Positions 34,029 to 46,850 are shown, counted from the stretch's first letter. The stretch: 64,000 nucleotides of DNA from Avena insularis (GCA_023614405.1 CM042691.1:168860927-168924926); one strand, 5' to 3'. Numbers and translations: made by a program. Notes: generated by a model not told the origin, from the letters alone.

Positions 34029-34030
34029 TC

Positions 34031-37000
34031 TATAAGATCCCTCCCTTTATAAAGGTAAGGATCCCTGTGATTGCAATGCTAGTCCCTGGATCCATGCTAG
34101 CATCCACAGTTTAAGATGAAGTACACAGAAACAAAGGTCATTATTACATATCATTCCAGAGACAAACATAGTCTTTTACAAACTCCATGGCCACATGCCT
34201 AATACAAGAGTTCAATATATAATAAGATAAATAAGTCTTCATCTTCATGTGCCACAGGCAAGCATGTTGAGTGTAGACTCATAACCCCTAATCATCATCA
34301 GAGTATCCTACAACATCACAAGTTACATCCATAGTGGGTCAATACATTGGAATAGTATTGGCAAGTGATACCTTAGTAGTATATTAGTAGTCTAGATACT
34401 ATATGCATTTTGGCTAAGTGTAGCTTAGGCTTGCTTTGCTCAAAATAGGTTTTACCTATTAGTTGAAAACACTAAGTTTTTCCTTGACAAAACTTTCCCA
34501 AGGATCCACCAATAGAAATTGGGGAACCTTCACCCTTGTTCACCCACAAGTTTTAACTTAGAAATTAGGATGAGGAGATTCTTGATAGCTTCCATGTATT
34601 GATGCTCAAGTTGTCCAATACCAGGGACCTGGCTAAGTACTTAGATTCTTCCATCTGCAGAGGTTGTGCACTTTCCCCACAAGACTTGATTTTCACCAAG
34701 ACAGGACCTTTCAGAAGCCTTCCGTTAGACCAAATGGACGCGTTCCAACCTATCAACCCACTACCACCAACTGTCCAAATGGCTAAGTTATTGCAACCTA
34801 TGTGATCCAGGCAGAGCCCATCCATGTGGCTACACTAGAAGCTTCTTAACATACGGCATCTCAAATCCCTTTGTTCCTGGGTGGCTTTCCACAAGTGAGA
34901 TACACAAGGTAAACCATAGACATGGGCCTTGTGTAACCACTCAACACAAACCATTCTTTCCATTCCACCCAGGTGTTTCATTCACTTAGTTGTTTTTATT
35001 AAGCAAAACACAAGTCCAAAGACTTAGAAATATTTTATCATAGCATGAATATATAACCACCCTTAGTTGCTACTAGCTAGGCTAAGCATGGCATTGATAA
35101 GCATCTTAACTTAGAAATTTCTAGCAATTCTACAACTACTAGGATTTCCCAAGCATAGCATATAGATCAAAAATAATCATGCAAGTCTAGCAAAAACATT
35201 TCTAATGCATAGTTGAAAAACATAGGAATAAAATCATGAAGCACCACTTGCCTTGGTAGTTTGGGGAGTAGCAACAATCTTCACAATCACAATCACTATT
35301 TGAACCAAAATCTACACATAAAATAATGGCACCAAATCACATACAAAATTTATACAAACAAAAATATATGAATGCATGCAAAATGCCATGTGATGATTTT
35401 CTACACCAAACAAGACAAGTGCACAGTACTGAATCTTAAACAAGTTCAAAACTTGCCAAATAAACTTTATTTGAACAACAAAGCATTTTTCAAATAATTA
35501 CTATACACAAAATGGAAAGGATTTTCTCTCCTAATTCCAATGATATAAAATTTGTCAAATTTGGACGTGGGAATCAAAAGTTATGAATTTTACAAGTTTA
35601 AACATCTAATAGGTCTAAATTCTGATTTTAAATCAAACCTACTGACACGCGGCGTGTTATGATTGGTTGATACCGTTTCGTGCGGATCGATCAATGAGGG
35701 CCGTTAGATCTAACTTAAATCACATGGCCAGATCTGTTCCATACCCCTTCGTTAAGTGATCTATCCTACACGTTGGATCTAGATCCAACGATGCACGAAT
35801 GCTTAACCAAAGATGGGCGGCGCGCGACGGTGGCTGGCGGCGGCGCGCTCAGGCGATGATGTTGCCGGCGATACATGAAGCGATAAAGGCCATGGTTTAG
35901 CTTACTGAGTTCGCGTGATGATGCTGATGCTCGAGGTGGTCTTTGTTGGCGAAGGGGCGCGCAGAGGTGGTCGCTGGGGCTCGCCGGAGTTGTGCACGGT
36001 GTCGGGTGCTTACAGACATCAATGTTGCCGAGGCTCTGTGTCGCCTTAGCACAAACATAATGTATCAGGGGGTGCGCAAGGTCACGACGAGCAAGATGGT
36101 TTCAACGAGAAGGAAAGGGGCGCTTGATTCTTACCGCTATTGCTCGTCGGAGTTGAGCGGCGACTCTGGTGGTTGTGGCCATGAACGAAGACGACGACCT
36201 GGGGCGATACAGTGCAAACAGAGAGTGTGAGAAGATGCGCACGGGCAAGGCAGACAAGCTCGTATGAACGAGAGGTGAAGGGGAGCACGAGGTTCACCGG
36301 AATAGGTCGCCGGAGTGCGTCAGTGCTGCGGGGTTCTGAGCTCGATTGCGCGCAGCCTGGTGGCTAGGTGAGTGTGCTGAGAGAGGGGAAAGATGCGGAG
36401 AGGGGAGGGGGTATTATAGCCGGAGCAGGGGCGAGAATATCGCGAGGAAACGCCGGCAATTAAGCCTGCTTCAATCGCGGCAGTGATGAGGTAACGGCGG
36501 CGTCGACGGGGTCGTGGGGGGGGGGTGCGTGGCTGGAGACGATGCTCGCGTGGCACTTGGGTCCACCAGTCAGCGAGCGCGGGGTAAGTCTACGCCGCGT
36601 GAGAGAGAGAGGGGAAAACCCCGGGTGGGCTTAGTGGGCTAGGTCTGCTGCTGGGCTGAAATGCTGGCGCCAGGCCCAGTTGGGTTTTCTATTTCTTTTT
36701 CTTTTTCTGAGTTGATTTTCAGGAATAATTTTCAAATAAATTCAAATGCAATTGAATTCAAACTTTTCTGGACTTTTGTAAAGTGCAAACCTCATAATTT
36801 TGAACATAAAACCTTGCTGTTTCATTAGACTAGCTTGGTCTTTTTGAGAAATCAAAATAAACAGTGCCTTAGTATTTGATTTGAATAGGTTTTGAAAATG
36901 GTTTAAAACCATATTTGTTTTGTAAATTTTTGTCCAAGCCTTGCTCACAATCAAACCAATCTTATGATCTTACAATAATGGTTTTAAAACAAATATTCCT

Positions 37001-37158
37001 CCACTAGAGAGTGACATTTGAGTTAAAGCCTTCTCACATAAAATCATAGCACTCCAAGTTTCTGTTTTCTTCAAAATGAGTTTGAATTTGAGTCCTAAAT
37101 GAGAATGCATGCATGGATGATATGCTAAACTTGAAAACATGATTTTAGGGATGTTACA
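34031..37158 (-). repeat. 5' LTR of the Tekay element
   Basis: 3,128 bp. It matches 24591-27739 along its length. Its + strand start is TATAAGATCC rather than TGTAAGATCC, a G-to-A change in the terminal dinucleotide. The promoter side (CTATAATACC on the - strand near 36415) is kept. Confidence 0.93.
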
Positions 37159-37163
37159 GAAGT

Positions 37164-38459
37164 TCGCGCGGAACACCAAAACCAACTAACTCCTAAAAAA
37201 CATACAAACACAAAGCTTATGGTGGATAAGTATGGAAAGTGGCATGTTAAGAAACAATTCAAAATCAATATGTTGTAATGGCAAGTAAAGATCCACAATG
37301 ATCACAAAGCAAAACAAGTCAATCCACAAGTTAGGAAATATGTACAAGGAAACGCACATGGTGGGATAAATGGGACTTGTGTGATAGAGAAAGTGAGCTA
37401 AGAACCAAATGATTACCTTGCGAAGACTATAAGCTCGTGTCTCACAAGTGCAAGGAGAGACTCTTGTTCAATTGCAGCAAAATTGGTGGGCTACAAGATA
37501 TGCACAATAAGTACCACCTATATGATGTTCATCGAGCTTGCGCTTCCTATTCTATGAGGCACTTGTTTGTTTCTTTCTTTTATTTTCCTTTTTTTCACTC
37601 TTTTTGTTTTTTTTGTTTTTCACTTGCCTCTTCCTTGTGCCAACAACTATACAAGATAACTATATGAGATAGCACATACTACTTTTGCTTAGAATTCTAC
37701 AAGGTATCAAATGTGCAAATCCCAAGAAATCATAGGAGGAACTAGTCTCAACAGGTGTTGGTTGGTTGCAAAGATAGTGGAGTTCACAAAGAAATGCAAC
37801 TATGGAAAATTCATGGAGCGTTTATACCTTTCATCGATGATCTTCACCTTTTATTGTTGGCTTCCTCCTTGCTCACGGAATTTTGTTGAAGAAGATAGCA
37901 TGAACAAATTGGAGGATGATGTATAGCTCCTTGTCCTATTCAAAACAAGCTAAAGAACACCAAATCCGAGATCGAATGCAAAAGTTATGCTAAAATAGGT
38001 GCAGAGCTGAAGCTGTTGGTAGTCAAATTGGCGGCACCGGACCTGACGCCGGAATGAATTGGAAAATATGGAATGAAATTCAAAACGATATACTGAGAGC
38101 AATTTCGATGGGGCGCCGGAATGACTTGGAAAATTACAGATTGTCCAGCAGCAGGGCTGGTGGTTACGTATTGTCCGCCGAAACAAGTTCGTGAACTCAA
38201 ATTTCATGATTTCTACGAAAAAACTTGATGGAGAACTCCAGATCCGAGGGGAAAATGATGGAATTAGGCCATGGAAACGCAGGGGAAGGTAGATCAACAA
38301 GTTTGTCAAGTAATCCATGGATCAAAACCTACCAAAACAAACTCAAATCAGAGGTCGACTCAAAACAAGAAATTGGGCTATTTTTGGTGGAGTTTTAGAA
38401 TTTATGGGGAAAAGACGCAATCGATGAGGAATCTGTGGCAACAAATGCTGCTGATACCA
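37164..38459 (-). other. Leader and PBS of a CRM-like gypsy copy
   Basis: A - strand PBS-like TGGTATCAGCAGC (38448-38460) lies beside the LTR at 38460-40026. The leader is noncoding and AT-rich, with a T-run near 37600 and an intron-like acceptor (TTTTTTTAG, near 37187). A local repeat GCCGGAATGANTTGGAAAAT occurs at about 38048 and 38114. The leader continues at 24590 once Tekay and one TSD are removed. Confidence 0.55.
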
Positions 38460-40026
38460 TAAGATAGGGGTTAACCTCTTGGGTGGACCAATCTTCATAG
38501 ATCTCATGGTCAAATCGATGGTAAATCGAGGGAAAGGGAGAAGGTAGTGGAAGCAAACACACACCTCGTGAGGACCATGATGAACACTCGCAAAACTCAC
38601 ACGATACAAGGCCGATTGCTCCCTTCGGTGGCCATCTGTCCGATAGAATCCTTGCAAGGAAATATCAGTCAACATCCTCCCATCAAATCCACATTGGAGA
38701 GGGAAGAACACATTGGAGAGGATCTTGATAACTTTACTAGAGCCAACTCAAAATAAAGACCTTGTACAACTAAGGATGCTCAAAGTCACAATCCATAGAG
38801 GTGGTGATGATAGGGTTCCAACATGAAGGGAAGGAGATATAACTAGAAGTGTTCCATCTAAGGCGGTTTCTAGTCTATCATCTATGTCTAAGGGATACAT
38901 GAGGAGTGGAGGTTCTATTTATAGGACATCCACTAAACAGAGGTAGTTTCGGGATAAAATAGGAAAAAAGGGGTAGGTAAGGGGAATATTCCAGGGCATG
39001 AAAACAAAAGCTGTGCAGAGACAATGTAGTTCGACGGACAGCCCGGTGGCGTCAGACGGTTTGGGGGGTCTCCCGTTCGTCCACGGGCTAATGGACCGGT
39101 GTATAATGTGTAGTTTGCCGAGGCATTGACTTGGGATGATTCTGCCGGGTCTGGAACTGACTCGTTCGATGGGTGGTCCGGTAGCACCGGTCGTGGCGCC
39201 GACTTGAGTAGAAGCTCCTTCTTGTGCGTTCTTGGATGGTCCACTTGGTGATTCTTCTTGGGTGACCTGGGGACGAGCTTGAGGGACTTGGCATTGTAGA
39301 TGTAGTAGCGTCCATAGGACAGGTTGCATTAGAGACGAGACACCGACTCCAAGGGCTTGTACAATTTGAACACACTAGGGAAAATCCAAGAGGTTGGGGA
39401 TAATTGGTGCTCCTGGTCAAGGATAATGAGACTAGCAATAGATAGATCCTCTAGGTTTCTTCTATTAGAATTATCCATGTCTAGGGTTGAAGGCCTAGAT
39501 GACAAAGCGCTAGCCCACCACTTACACCGGAGACTCCGGGATCTTGGGGTCGGAAACTCCGGCCAGGGCGGAGGCTCCATTGCAAGTGGCGGAGACTCTG
39601 GATGCGTGCAGGTGTGGCCAGTTGGTGGAGAGGCGGAGACTTCAAGGTCTATAGGCCAGAAACTCCGGGGTTAGTTGGATACTTCAGGTTCAAGGTGGAG
39701 TCTCCGAGAAGATTATAGGAGCTTACAGCCTAAACGGTGCCGGGTGAGGCCAGAGACTCCGTTGTGTTTTTGGCAGAGACTCTGATCCTAGAACTGACTT
39801 CGCAAGTACATCTTACGGGGTTGTGGGTCATTGCATCGGGGCTTCGTATCTGAGTATGGAAATAGTAGTGGCATGAAGTAGCAAGCCATTAATGGGTGTA
39901 TCAAAGTCACACGAGGCAAGGAGTGAGTTAACCTTATCTTGTAGGAGTTTGGCTCGGGCACAAGTCATTGGTCCACTTGGAACGCTTGGTGGTGTAGATG
40001 TTGAGGGGTCCGAAGGACGGGATGCA
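38460..40026 (-). repeat. LTR of the CRM-like gypsy element
   Basis: About 1,567 bp between a PPT-like CCCCAAGGGGGGAGC on the right and a PBS on the left, both read on the - strand. A strong - strand TATA box (CCTATAAATAG) is at about 38915-38926. Microrepeats of CGGAGACTCCGG type fill 39525-39790. pol-like coding (GPMTCARAKLLQDKVNSLL) seems to continue into its right part near 39960, as in CRM elements where pol overlaps the LTR. The ends are approximate. Confidence 0.6.
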
Positions 40027-42760
40027 TTAGCTCCCCCCTTGGGGAAGAGTCATCCTCGACTCTTCGACCTTATCAACTTCGTCTTCTCCATGGAATGGTG
40101 AGAAGTCCTTCACATTAAACATTGAGCTCATGAGGTACTTAGATGTCGGGATGTCGATGACATAGGCGTTGTTGTTGATTCTCTTTAGGACTTTGAAAGG
40201 ACCATCACCCCTTGTCTTGAGCTAGGAGTCGTGATCCTTGGGGAAGCGGTCTTTACTCAAGTGTATCCACACAAGGTCACCTTCTTTGAAGATCATTTAT
40301 TTCTTGGTCTTGTTGAGCCTTGTATCTTAGCGAAGAACTTGTTGCTCGATAGTATCTCTTGTGTCTTCATGTAGTTTCTTCATGGCTTTGGCAAGCTTGT
40401 CGACGTCCATGTTGGTGCCCTCATGTAGAGGAAGTGGTATGATGCCGAGCACGGCGAGGGGCTCAAATCCATAGACAATCATGAAAGGGCTCTTCAAGGT
40501 TGGAGTGCTTGGCACGATTGTAGGCGAAATCAGAGTGGGGAATGCATTCCTCCCAATCCTTAAGGTTCTTCTTAATCAACACGCGAAGGAGTGTTCCAAG
40601 GCTTCGATTGACGACCTCGGTTTGGCCATCGGTTTGGGGATGCGAGGAAGACGAAAAGAGGAGCTTGATGCTTAGCTTGGCCATGAGTGTCTTCTAAAAG
40701 TAGCTCATGAATTTGACGTCATGTTCGGAGACAATGGTTCTTGGAAAACCGTGAAGACGAATCATTTCCCTGAAAAACAGATTTATCATATGTTAAGTAT
40801 CATCGGTCTTATGGCACGGAGTGAACTCTGCCATTTTGGAAAAGCAATCCACTATGAAAAATATAGAGTCATGACCATGCTTGACCTAGGAAATCCTAAC
40901 ACAAAGTCCATGCTAATGTCTGACCAAGGTGCATGAGGAATAGGCAATGGCATATAAAGACCAAATGGATTAGACTTAGGCTTAGCTTGGACACATGTAG
41001 TGCATCGATGGATGTGGCGCTCCACGTCGCTCTTCATCTTTCGCCAATAGTAGTGAGTGGATAGCATGTCATATGTCTTTTCACGACCAAAGTGACCCAT
41101 AAGGCCTCCACCATGAGACTGTTGGAGAAGTAAAATTTGGAGAGATGACTTCGGGATGCAAAGCTTTTTTTGTTTAAAGAGAAAAATCTTATGCAAATAG
41201 AAATCATCACCCCCTTTGTCTATGGAACACTTTGAAAAAGTTGGTCCAAAGAACGGGTTGGAAGCATACAAAGTTTTTATTTCATCAATACCCAACATGT
41301 TTGCTTCAAGGTGCGTAAGAAGGCTTGTGCGCTGCTACATTATCTTTGCCTTTCTTATACTTGAAGATGTAAGGAAATTACTCCATGAACTCAAACCACG
41401 TAGCATGTCGTTTACTCAAGTTAACTTGTCCCTTAAGATATTTGAACAATTCATGGTCGGAATGTATGATAAATTCTTTAGGCCAAAGATAGTTTTGCCG
41501 CACTTGGAGGACATGTACTAAGGCAAAAAGATCTTTATCTTAAATCGGATAGTTAAGGCCTGCGCCATCTAGTTTCTCACTATGGAATGCAATAGGACGC
41601 CCATTTTGCATTAGGACTCCTCCAATGCCAATACCACTAGCCGCACACTCTATCTCAAAAGTTTTTGTGAAATATGGTAAAGCAAGGAGAGGTGCTTCGG
41701 TGAGTCTCTTTTTGAGCTCATCAAAGGCCTTTTGTTGTGGTTTTCCCCAAACAAATGTGACATTCTTTTTGGTCAATTCGTTTAGAGGGAAAGCGATGGT
41801 ATAGAAATCTTTCACAAATCGACGGTAGAAACAGACCAAACTATGAAAACTGCGGAGTTCACTCACATTGGTAGGTATGGGCCAATCTCTTATGTCTTTC
41901 ACTTTAGAAACATCAACTTCTATACCATTCAAAGAAACAATGAATCCAAGAAAAATCAATTTGTCTTTGGCAAAAGTGTACTTTGGGAGATTAGCATATA
42001 GCTTTTAATTTCAATGGATTTGCAAAACCTCCTTAACATGTATAACATGCTCCTATAGTGACTTGCTATAGACAAGGATATCATCAAAGTAGACAACTAC
42101 GCTTTTTCCAATAAGAGATCTCAAAATATGGTTCATTAGGCGCATGAAGGTGGATGGGGGCATTAGATAACCCAAAAGGCATAACCAACCATTCATAGAG
42201 ACCAAGTTTGGTATTGAAGGCGTTTTTTTCACTCATCACCTTCTGGCATGCGTATTTCATAACCACTATGAAGATCAATTTTTGAGAAAATAGTGGCTGC
42301 ACAAACTCATCGAGCATGTCATCAAGATGTGGTATAGGATGTCGATAACGCACGGTGATAGCATTGATTGGATGCCAGTCCATGCATAACCACAACATGT
42401 CATCTGTTTTCGGGACAAGAATCACGGGTACCGCACTTGGGCTAGTGCTTACTTGGATCAAACCTTTGGAGACGAGTTGGTTTATTTGTCATTCGATCTC
42501 CTTTGTCTCTTCCGGGTTCGTGCGGTACGCGCCGCAGTTTGGGAGATGCGCCTATTATGAGGTCAATGCAATGCTCAATTCCACGACGAGGGGGTAGTCC
42601 ATGAGGAAGCTCTCCGGGAAACCCATCCTTGAATTCCTCCAAAATATCCATCAAAGAGGGAGGAACATTTGTCAAGTCATTAGTTCCTTGCACTAGTACC
42701 TTGCAAATAAGGACATAGTGCAAGATGGATGGGTTGTTCCTCACTTCTCTCATCTCACTT
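40027..42760 (-). pseudogene. CRM-like RT, RNase H and integrase, degenerate
   Basis: - strand pieces, right to left: RT with a PVILVPKTDD start (42461-42084), YFDD at 42080-42091 and LGFIVSLNGIEVDVSKV (41959 onward), RNase H (ECAASGIGIGGVLMQNGRPIA, where A replaces the usual catalytic D of C-D-A-S), integrase zinc finger (GLMGHFGREKTYDML...CTTC, about 41110-40995), core ([23 protein letters not shown]) and C-terminus (GDGPFKVLKRINNNAYVID, about 40215-40150). These phrases match the CRM/Cereba chromovirus clade as I know it. Many frameshifts and stops are present, and part of the integrase core near 40700-40850 is missing. Confidence 0.8.
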
Positions 42761-43600
42761 TTGGTGGCAAGAAGAACACTCTTGGTTTGTCCACTCGAGT
42801 TTGGCTTGTGGCTCTCACTCTCTATATGGTTTTCTCTCGCTCACCACTCTTCTCACAAGATGGTTTTGTGGTTTGTTCCCTCACTAAATCCTTTGCATTA
42901 TCCACAATTATTTGGCTAGGAGTCATCGGTTGCAAAACACATGTCTTGTCAATCCATTTGAAGGTGTATGCATTTTTGTGACCATCATGCAAAGAACCTT
43001 TTGTCATATTTCCATGGTATACCAAGCAACAAATGGCAAACCGTCATTGGAACCACATCACACTCCACCGTGTCCTTGTATGGTCCAATTGAGAATGTTA
43101 TCTAAATGGTGTGCTTGATCTTCACGGGCCCTTGGTCACTTAGCCATTAGACATGGTAGGGGTGCTTGTGTGGATGGAGGATGCGGTTGATCTTCTCACA
43201 CAACTCAGTTCTTGCAAGGTTGTGGCAACTGCCTCCATCGATGACAACTTTAATGGATTTCCTATTGATACCGGCACGAGTTTGGAAGATGTTGGATCAT
43301 TGATCTTCATGTTTGTGGGATTGAGTGGTCAAGACCCATGTGATGACAAGCGATGGACTTGCGTCATGATCACACACGATGAGGTCTTGGTCATCTTCCA
43401 CATGTTTCCTTGCCAATGCTTCTTTGACTCTTGCATCAAATTCATCTTCACTCAAGTAATCCTCGTTGCCATTGCCATGGATAAACAAAAATTTCTTATT
43501 CCCACATGTGTCCTACTTGTGTCCTTTTCCTCCACACTTGTATAATTCTCCATTGAATGGCGTGTCATCCTTTGTATATTTGTCTCCTGGGGGCAGTTTT
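42761..43600 (-). pseudogene. CRM-like gag end and protease, degenerate
   Basis: On the - strand a retropepsin loop reading I-D-G-G-S-C-H-N-L lies near 43225, followed by SIGPYKDTVECDVVPMTVCHLLLG near 43050. Upstream (43600-43300) is a linker with NEDYLSEDEFDARVKEAL and remains of a Cys/Gly-rich knuckle (YKCGGKGHK) near 43520. It joins the RT of the same element. The capsid part of gag is missing because foreign LTR-like DNA begins at 43601. Confidence 0.65.
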
Positions 43601-43656
43601 TGTGGTGACCCAACATACCACTACATGATGTAGTACACTATAGACGTTGACATAAC
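43601..43656. other. Edge of an LTR-like sequence split by the Tat element
   Basis: TGTGGTGACCCAACATACC starts right after the CRM-like gag debris and continues at 58070 once the Tat insertion and one TSD are removed. The phrase resembles the end of some cereal gypsy LTRs. I could not find its other end. Confidence 0.4.
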
Positions 43657-44444
43657 TGTCGGGGGGTTAACCTCGGGTAGGTCAGAGACGGGGAAAGACA
43701 GAGGTACTGTCCCCGTCTGGTTTCCGAGCTACGGCCTAGGTCGGCCGAATCATGGATATGTCGGCCGATGAACGGAGGCAAGAAGCCCATGTATAGGTAT
43801 CAGGTAGTTACCCGGCCGAGTTAATGAGAAAATCGGCCGGGTTACCCAAATGATCTTCATGCAGGTAAGGAACGAGCCGAGTAACACAAGGTAAGGCCGA
43901 GTGATACGAAGCTTGCAGGAGAAGGAGAAGCCCAGGGTCAAAGTATAGCTGCAGGCTAGAAGGAATCAGGACAGGGCCAAGCACAAGAGACAAGGATGCA
44001 CGGCGTCAGAGGGGCAGAAGGAGGTCACGAAGGTGACAGTCCTGAAGCCCGAGGCACGCAGGAGGGGGGCCACTAGAGCCTTGCCGTCATTAGAAGGGCG
44101 ACAGGGAAAGGAGGCCGCCGAACTACTATTTTGGGACAAGCATATTCCACGAATATGCTTGCCTCGTCAGCCCTAAGGGCACCCAAGGCACCCCTTTATA
44201 AGGGGAGGTTTGGACCCTGAGGGAGGAGGGGGAAAAGAGAGCACCGTTAGGCTGGGGAGATTCACATTGTCCCCCCCTAAGCAGCTCAAGGAGCACTTGT
44301 AACCCATCAAGAGAGAAATAAAGTTCATCACTTTGGCAGCTTGAGTGTAAAGACAGTTGCATCTTCCCTCCCCAGATCCCACTAGCGTCCATTGGCCCCA
44401 TACTTTAGCCTACCCATGGCATCTGCCGTGCCACCACCACGACA
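43657..44444 (+). repeat. 5' LTR of the Tat element
   Basis: 788 bp, TGTCGGGGGGTTAAC...CCACGACA, with a TATA box at about 44195-44203 (TTTATAAGG). It differs from the 3' LTR by about three substitutions, one single-base indel and one 8-bp indel near 44050. Confidence 0.95.
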
Positions 44445-44445
44445 G

Positions 44446-44463
44446 TTGGCGCCCACCGTGGGG
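44446..44463 (+). other. Primer binding site of the Tat element
   Basis: TTGGCGCCCACCGTGGGG, one base after the LTR, the standard Tat-type PBS. Confidence 0.9.
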
Positions 44464-44473
44464 CCAGAAGCGA

Positions 44474-46850
44474 TGCTAGCTGGAGTCGTGATCCGGACGG
44501 GAAACTTCATCAACACCGGCGAGCGCGTTGTTTCTGGCTTGGTCCAGAGATTTGGTCTCTGCGACTATGTCAGAGACAATGCAGGGAGCTTCAGGGGGCA
44601 AACCCCAGCAGAACGGGATCTTCATCGGCCCGGGCGAGCATGGTCTACGCGTCGACATCACCGACATTTATCCTCACCAAGTTGTTGTTGCAGGGGAACC
44701 ACCTCAAGCGCGAAGCGATCCATCGAGGGAGCATCGGGCAGCGTCGAGGTGATGGTCGCAGCAGGGACTCAAGCGGGAGCAGCATTAGCCGGGTCAAGCA
44801 GAGAACCCGCCGCAGGCGCACAGGGTCCGCCTAAGCAGATCACACTGCAAACCGCCGAGGTAATTCCGCCAGTGACAAACCCGGCAGAGCTGCATGACAC
44901 CACCCCAAAGGCACCAAGAGTGAGAGGACCACCTCTGGAGAGACCAGAGAACATTCTTCAGGCAACTATAGAGAACTTAACCACACCAGTAGCGCCGATA
45001 CTTGATCCGGCAAATGCGCAGTGAAGTTAGAGGAAACCAGGCAAAGGTGCTGGTAGAGGCCAAAAAGTATCAGCTGCAGAATCCTTGAACAGGACCATGA
45101 GAGAATATGCGAAAGCTAATAAGCTTGATATCGCACCCGAGCGGGTGGACGAACTAAGATTAAGAGGTAAGAACCTCATGAATGATATTAACAAAGAGCA
45201 TGAAGCTCACAGAGCCGGATCAGGCGATTTGGGTTTGCCGAGGTACAGCACCCCGGCGAAAAACCTGAGAGCGGCAAATGCCGCAGCTTTGGAATTAGAG
45301 GGATTGACAGGGGAAGCTCGGCAGAAACAACAAGAAAGAGTGAATGAGCTGGTGTGCATCGCGAACCAGCAAATGAGGAAATGCTCGAGCCAACCCGGCA
45401 AGACCAGGGCTTCACGGATGGTTCATTCGGCAGGGTAGCACTGCTTTATCAAGGGTGACGTCTTCACCGGAAACAACGCTAGAAAAGAAAAGCGAACCTC
45501 AGGGAAGAGGAACAAACAAATTGTTCCATATGACCCGGCAATAGCTGGAAAGGCAAATGAGAACAGAGGCAATGCAAGCCGAGGTAATAGTGGGGAGAGA
45601 AACCACGGCCGCATGGAAAAGGACGACGGCGGCCGAGGTAATGGGGAGCACGGCAGGAAAGAACCTGCAAGAGACAATCATGAAAACCAAACCCCGGCCG
45701 AGGTAAGAAGAGAAGTGCCGCTCAACCCGCAACCAAGACATGAGCCTCGGCAGGAAAGAGAAGTGAGGCCAGCTCGCCACAATCAGATGAATGAAAGGTA
45801 TAATGATGGATATTCCGAGGTAGAATACGCAAACCAGGGTGGAAACAATCACTATGGGATGCAGGATAGAATCCTGTACAGAGATTTGCCAGCAAATGAT
45901 GCAAGAGTAAAGTTGGATCGGCTATACCGTCCGAGCTATTGGAAGAGCAAGGTCCACCAGGTCCGCATGTTTTGGACCAAGGATCATGGGCGAACCACCA
46001 AAGGCCGAATTTTCAGTTGGCAAGAGGCACAAAAACGTACAATGGAAGTACCAAACCACAAGACTGGTTGATTGATTATGCCACCGCTGTGAAGATAGCA
46101 GGTGGCAATCTGAGATGGGCTGTGCGGTATGTCCCACAGATGTTGGAAGGACCAGCCAGGGTATGGTTGAATAATCAACCAGCTGGCAGTATCAACTGCT
46201 GGTTGGATTTCGAAGAGATGTTCGTTAGCAACTTTACCAGCACATACAAGAGACGAATAGACCACAGCAACTAGCCATGTGCAAGCAGAGGCCGAATGAA
46301 ACAGATAGAGAGTTTTTAACTCGATGGTGTAACCTGAGAAACTCATGTGAGGGAGTTATCGAATCGCAAGCGATCGCTTGGTTCGCGCAAGGCTGCCGTT
46401 ATGGCAGCGCATCGCGGCAACGCTGCAGAGAGATATGCCAACCACACTGGCAGAAACTATCAGAATAGCGGACTCCTATGCATTGGGTGACCCAACCCAA
46501 CCGGAGTTAATGTCGGCAGATCATCGTGAGCAACAAGACCAGTACACGAGAGAATTGGCCGGGTCATCTAGGCGTGATTTCAGAGGAAGAAGAAGAGAAG
46601 AGAGGCCGGGTTATAGATATAATTCAGCCTGTGGGCGTAGCACAAGATCAGCCGAGTCACGGAGCAACTCAACGACAGAAAAATGGACCTCAACGGTGGA
46701 CATCAAGGAATGAGGGAAAGAGGCAATGGACCCCAGAGCAAAAGAAGCAATGGCAAGAGAGGCCGAAGTATACGTCAATCCATGTTAGATCAGCCGCAAA
46801 TTTCACACATCAAACCCATCTAGACCGCCAATCATACAACCCGCAATGCG
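44474..46850 (+). pseudogene. Tat gag, multiply broken
   Basis: Coding-like pieces lie at 44474-45024 (MLAGVVIRTGNFINTGE), 45085-45438, 45613-46071, 45939-46274 and 46277-46713, in changing frames. The Retrotrans_gag capsid domain is recognisable at 46020-46350: KTYNGSTKPQDWLIDYATAV, then PQMLEGPARVWLNNQPAGSI and KQRPNETDREFLTRWCNLRN. An Arg-rich tail follows (GRRREERPGYR). I see no clear CCHC knuckle near 46770. The reading frame is lost at least five times, so no Gag can be made. Confidence 0.8.

Larger units (their letters stand above)
24591..37158 (-). mobile_element. Complete Tekay-type chromovirus (Ty3/gypsy)
   Basis: The 12,568-bp element is flanked by perfect TSD GAAGT (24586-24590, 37159-37163). 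- strand order: 5' LTR 37158-34031, PBS 34028-34017, two extra ORFs, gag with zinc knuckle, protease, RT, RNase H, integrase, chromodomain, PPT, 3' LTR 27739-24591. The long LTRs, chromodomain and ORFs ahead of gag fit the Tekay/Del lineage (RIRE3/RIRE8-like). LTRs differ by roughly 2 percent in the first 350 bp by eye. Coding frames hold many TAG stops and at least three frameshifts, so it is not autonomous now. Confidence 0.92.

Noticed and set aside
44392..45024. gag start at ATG 44392 inside the LTR
   Set aside because: That frame would begin upstream of the PBS; the ATG at 44474 after the PBS is the sensible start.
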